NCBI GenBank assembly: GCA_007127255.1
Contig: SKZS01000155.1
Span: 1 to 7,437, forward strand
DNA from: Syntrophomonadaceae bacterium
GTDB taxonomy: Bacteria > Bacillota > Dethiobacteria > DTU022
DNA: 7,437 nucleotides
Direction: 5' to 3'
Part shown: one piece after another, positions 5,454-7,437 of the stretch
How positions within the stretch are numbered: position 1 is the stretch's first letter
Layout of the letters: each line of letters starts with the position of its first letter
Made by a program: the position numbers and the translations under genes
The notes under the pieces: generated by a model
What the model was told of the DNA's origin: nothing
The model's database searches: none
Seen by the model: only the letters and a program-made list of their open reading frames with translations

Positions 5454-5712
5454 GATCCTAATCTAGGTTCAGGCAATGAAGGAGAAAAGTAAGCCTGATT
5501 ATGCGTTGTCCAGGGAGGTTCGGCCTAGACTGTAAGCTGACCCGCGCACCAGGTTGAAGTTCACTCTGGAGCTTCTCACTGAAAGGCCGCAGGTATGCTG
5601 CCCGGTAGGATGGAGACGGTTATCCCGTTAACGATAATTAAGCGAGTCAGCGGTGGCTAAACTGGGTGGTACCGCGGAAGGTAACTTTCGTCCCTCTAAA
5701 GAGGGATTTTTT
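5454..5712 (+). ncRNA. T-box riboswitch, tRNA-Phe specific, upstream of pheST
   Basis: This leader fills most of the gap between the methyltransferase and pheS. The core T-box sequence TGGGTGGTACCGCG lies at 5663-5676. Stem I closes with TTCAG (5468-5472) against CTGAA (5579-5583) and continues upward with GCCTG (5493-5497) against CAGGT (5550-5554). Between the lower and upper helices is the specifier loop, with AGTA on its 5' side (5488-5491) and the codon TTC at 5560-5562 followed by A on its 3' side. UUC is a phenylalanine codon. The tRNA-end binding bulge TGGT (5667-5670) would pair with ACCA, as expected from the discriminator base A of tRNA-Phe. In this known mechanism, uncharged tRNA stabilises an antiterminator and lets pheST be transcribed; without it the terminator at 5691-5712 forms. 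The loop assignment was made by hand. Confidence 0.92.
5691..5712 (+). terminator. T-box regulated terminator before pheS
   Basis: TCCCTC (5691-5696) pairs with GAGGGA (5701-5706) across a TAAA loop, followed by six T (5707-5712). The TCCC of the 5' arm can instead pair with the GGG of the T-box core (5664-5666), which is the expected switch between terminator and antiterminator. Confidence 0.9.
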
Positions 5713-5718
5713 ATTTCC

Positions 5719-5725
5719 GGAGGTG
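5719..5725 (+). promoter_or_regulatory. Ribosome binding site that sets the pheS start
   Basis: GGAGGTG lies 8 nt before TTG at 5734. The reading frame stays open upstream into the T-box (a GTG at 5653), but that region is structured leader RNA. The ribosome binding site fixes the start downstream of the terminator. Confidence 0.85.
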
Positions 5726-5733
5726 TTTTTAAT

Positions 5734-6759
5734 TTGTTGGAAAAGTTGAAGGAATTAGAGGAAGAAACACGGCGGAGTATTAAAAATGCAAAAAGTTTGG
5801 AAGACCTGAAGGAAGTTAAAGTCAGGGCTCTGGGCAAAAAAGGCTCTCTTACCGCTTTTCTGCGCAGTCTGGGCTCGGTTTCTCCTGAAGAAAGGCCGGT
5901 AATTGGGAAGCAGGCTAATATCCTGCGGGAAGAGCTGGAGCAGGCCTTCAAACTAAGAGAACAACATCTGCGTGATATGCAAAAGGAAGGGCAGTGGGAA
6001 AAAGAAAGAATTGACGTTACCCTGCCTGGCAGGCCGGTCCAGCTGGGCCAAAAGCATCCTCTTACCATGATTTTAGAAGAAATTAAGGAAATCTTTATCG
6101 GTCTTGGTTTCCAGGTAGCCCATGGGCCGGATATTGAAAGTGACTATTATAACTTTGAAGCTTTAAATATTCCCGCTGAGCACCCTGCGAGGGATATGCA
6201 GGATTCATATTACATTACCGAGCAGTACCTGCTAAGAACTCACACCTCTCCTGTCCAGATAAGAACTATGGAGCAATTGGCTCCGAAGCTGCCGGTTCGC
6301 ATCATTGCCCCGGGGAAGGTTTTTCGCCGTGATGATGATGCCACTCATTCTCCGATGTTTCATCAGGTTGAAGGGTTAGCTGTCGACACTGATATCTCTT
6401 TTTCCGACTTAAAGGGCACCCTGCTGCTATTTGTACGCGAAATGTTTGGGTCTGAGCAGAAAATTCGGCTGCGGCCCAGCTTTTTCCCCTTTACGGAGCC
6501 CAGCGCAGAGGTGGATATATCCTGTATCATGTGTGACGGTAAAGGCTGCCGGGTTTGCAGTGACACAGGTTGGCTGGAGATTCTCGGGGCAGGAATGGTT
6601 CATCCCCGTGTTTTAGAAGGTTCCGGGTATAACCCCCGGGAAGTTACCGGGTTTGCCTTCGGGATGGGGGTCGAAAGAATTGCCATGCTTAAGTACGGCA
6701 TCGGCGATCTGCGACTCTTTTTCTCGAATGACCTTCGTTTTCTAAAACAGTTTGGATAA
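5734..6759 (+). CDS. pheS: Phenylalanine--tRNA ligase alpha subunit
   Basis: The catalytic alpha subunit of the alpha2-beta2 PheRS, a class II synthetase that charges tRNA-Phe. Starting at TTG 5734 it has 341 residues, the usual length. The first 100 or so residues are a charged coiled coil (LEKLKELEEETRRSIKNA) that contacts tRNA. The catalytic domain follows: HPLTMI at about 108; LRTHTSP (about 167-173); motif 2 FRRDDDATHSPMFHQVEG (about 197-214); RPSFFPFTEPSAE (about 247-259); and motif 3 GFAFGMGVERIAML (about 306-319). Four cysteines (C264, C267, C272, C275) form a CxxC-x4-CxxC pattern before GWLEILGAGMVHP; this is common in bacterial PheS and may bind zinc. TTG at 5737 is an alternative start one codon later with a less good spacing of 11 nt. 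Expression is controlled by the T-box just upstream, and pheT follows after 44 nt, most likely on the same transcript. Confidence 0.97.
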   Translation: MLEKLKELEEETRRSIKNAKSLEDLKEVKVRALGKKGSLTAFLRSLGSVSPEERPVIGKQANILREELEQAFKLREQHLRDMQKEGQWEKERIDVTLPGRPVQLGQKHPLTMILEEIKEIFIGLGFQVAHGPDIESDYYNFEALNIPAEHPARDMQDSYYITEQYLLRTHTSPVQIRTMEQLAPKLPVRIIAPGKVFRRDDDATHSPMFHQVEGLAVDTDISFSDLKGTLLLFVREMFGSEQKIRLRPSFFPFTEPSAEVDISCIMCDGKGCRVCSDTGWLEILGAGMVHPRVLEGSGYNPREVTGFAFGMGVERIAMLKYGIGDLRLFFSNDLRFLKQFG

Positions 6760-6803
6760 AGACGCAGAACCTGCACATAAATAGATCGGAGGATGATAGA
6801 CTA

Positions 6804-7437
6804 ATGCGTGTTTCTTACGATTGGTTAATGGAATATATAGATCCCGGTATATCTGCCGAAGCGCTGGCGGAAAGACTTACGCTTTCCGGTATAGAAGTAG
6901 GCGCCCTTGAACGTTTTGGTCCTGAACTGCCCGGCGTGGTTGCAGGGCAGGTTAAAGCGATGGAACCCCATCCCGGCAAAGATAACCTGACCCTTGTTGA
7001 AGCAGATACCGGGAAACAGGTTTTTAGTATAGTATGCGGCGCTAAAAACATGCAGGTTGGCGATAAGGTTGTGGTTGCAAAACCCGGTTCTCAATTGCCC
7101 GGTCCCCGCCAGATCGAAGAAACTAAAATTGGCGGAGTTTTATCTTCGGGCATGCTTTGTTCAGCCAGGGAGTTAGGGTTGGATACAGGTTCAGAAGATG
7201 AAATATTAATACTTGATGATAATGCAGAGCTAGGTGCGCCTATCGAAGAAATCCTAGGGTTTAATGATTATATTCTCCACCTGGAACTGACTCCCAACCG
7301 GGCAGACTGCCTGGGTATGATCGGGGTGGCCCATGAAGTAGCTGCCCTGACCGGTGGAGAGGTTAAAATGCCGCCAATGGTTCCTCCGGAGACAGAAAAG
7401 GCTCTAGAGGATGTTGTCAGGATCAGGGTGGAAGATA
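6804..7437 (+). CDS. pheT: Phenylalanine--tRNA ligase beta subunit (5' part, cut by window edge)
   Basis: The beta subunit of PheRS carries tRNA-binding and editing domains. Only the first 211 residues (plus one base) are in the window; the full protein is normally about 800 residues, and the frame stays open to the edge. The start MRVSYDWLMEYID is typical. The EMAP-type tRNA-binding (OB-fold) domain spans about 40-150, with VEADTGKQVFSIVCGAKNM, GDKVVVAKPGSQLPG and SSGMLCSARELGL as characteristic segments. The next conserved stretch, LHLELTPNRADCLGMIGVAHEVAALTG minus its first residues (about residues 160-185), begins the following domain. The ATG at 6804 has GGAGGA (6788-6793) 10 nt upstream. 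The truncation is due to the window boundary and not to a mutation. The gap between pheS and pheT has no terminator, which supports co-transcription under the T-box. Confidence 0.96.
   Translation, partial: MRVSYDWLMEYIDPGISAEALAERLTLSGIEVGALERFGPELPGVVAGQVKAMEPHPGKDNLTLVEADTGKQVFSIVCGAKNMQVGDKVVVAKPGSQLPGPRQIEETKIGGVLSSGMLCSARELGLDTGSEDEILILDDNAELGAPIEEILGFNDYILHLELTPNRADCLGMIGVAHEVAALTGGEVKMPPMVPPETEKALEDVVRIRVED

Noticed and set aside
5653..5733. Extension of pheS upstream to GTG 5653
   Set aside because: The region is the T-box core and terminator, not coding. A good ribosome binding site at 5719-5725 places the start at 5734.
1..7437. Undescribed system, mobile element, CRISPR array, toxin-antitoxin or defence island
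   Set aside because: No repeats of the right form, transposase, integrase or unknown gene cluster is present. Every substantial gene belongs to a known family in a commonly seen order.

Overview
The window is a compact housekeeping segment of a low-to-medium GC Gram-positive bacterium. It most likely comes from the Firmicutes, class Clostridia or a relative. The evidence is the gene order thrS - infC - rpmI - rplT - rRNA methyltransferase - pheS - pheT, the strong AGGAGG-type ribosome binding sites, the frequent TTG starts, an infC gene starting on ATT, a leader of the ribosomal protein L20 type, and a T-box riboswitch before pheS. All genes lie on the + strand. I cannot name the species from the sequence.

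Layout. Positions 4-32 hold the intrinsic terminator of an unseen upstream gene. An extended -10 promoter at about 57-65 precedes a diacylglycerol/sphingosine-kinase-family lipid kinase (128-1054). A near-consensus promoter (1074-1102) leads to thrS (start TTG at 1178, end 3085). A second near-consensus promoter overlaps the thrS stop codon and drives the infC-rpmI-rplT operon (IF3, L35, L20). That operon has a structured leader (about 3117-3274) containing a Rho-independent attenuator, and it closes with a terminator at 4491-4548. A TrmH/SpoU-family 2'-O-methyltransferase gene follows (4600-5412). Seven bases after its stop is a promoter with a perfect TATAAT, then a T-box leader (about 5454-5712) with a UUC (Phe) specifier, then pheS (5734-6759) and the 5' part of pheT (6804 to the window edge).

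How the parts work together. Almost everything serves translation: charging tRNA-Thr and tRNA-Phe, initiation, 50S assembly and RNA modification. Three control layers can be read from the sequence: probable L20 feedback on infC-rpmI-rplT by attenuation, probable IF3 feedback through the AUU start, and tRNA-Phe sensing by the T-box upstream of pheST. thrS has no room for a T-box and appears to rely on a strong promoter. The lipid kinase is the only gene outside translation.

I found no mobile element, CRISPR array, tRNA or rRNA gene, toxin-antitoxin pair or defence gene, and no convincing undescribed system. The points most worth a second look are the non-AUG starts (five of eight genes), the leader of the infC operon, and the unclear start of the methyltransferase gene.
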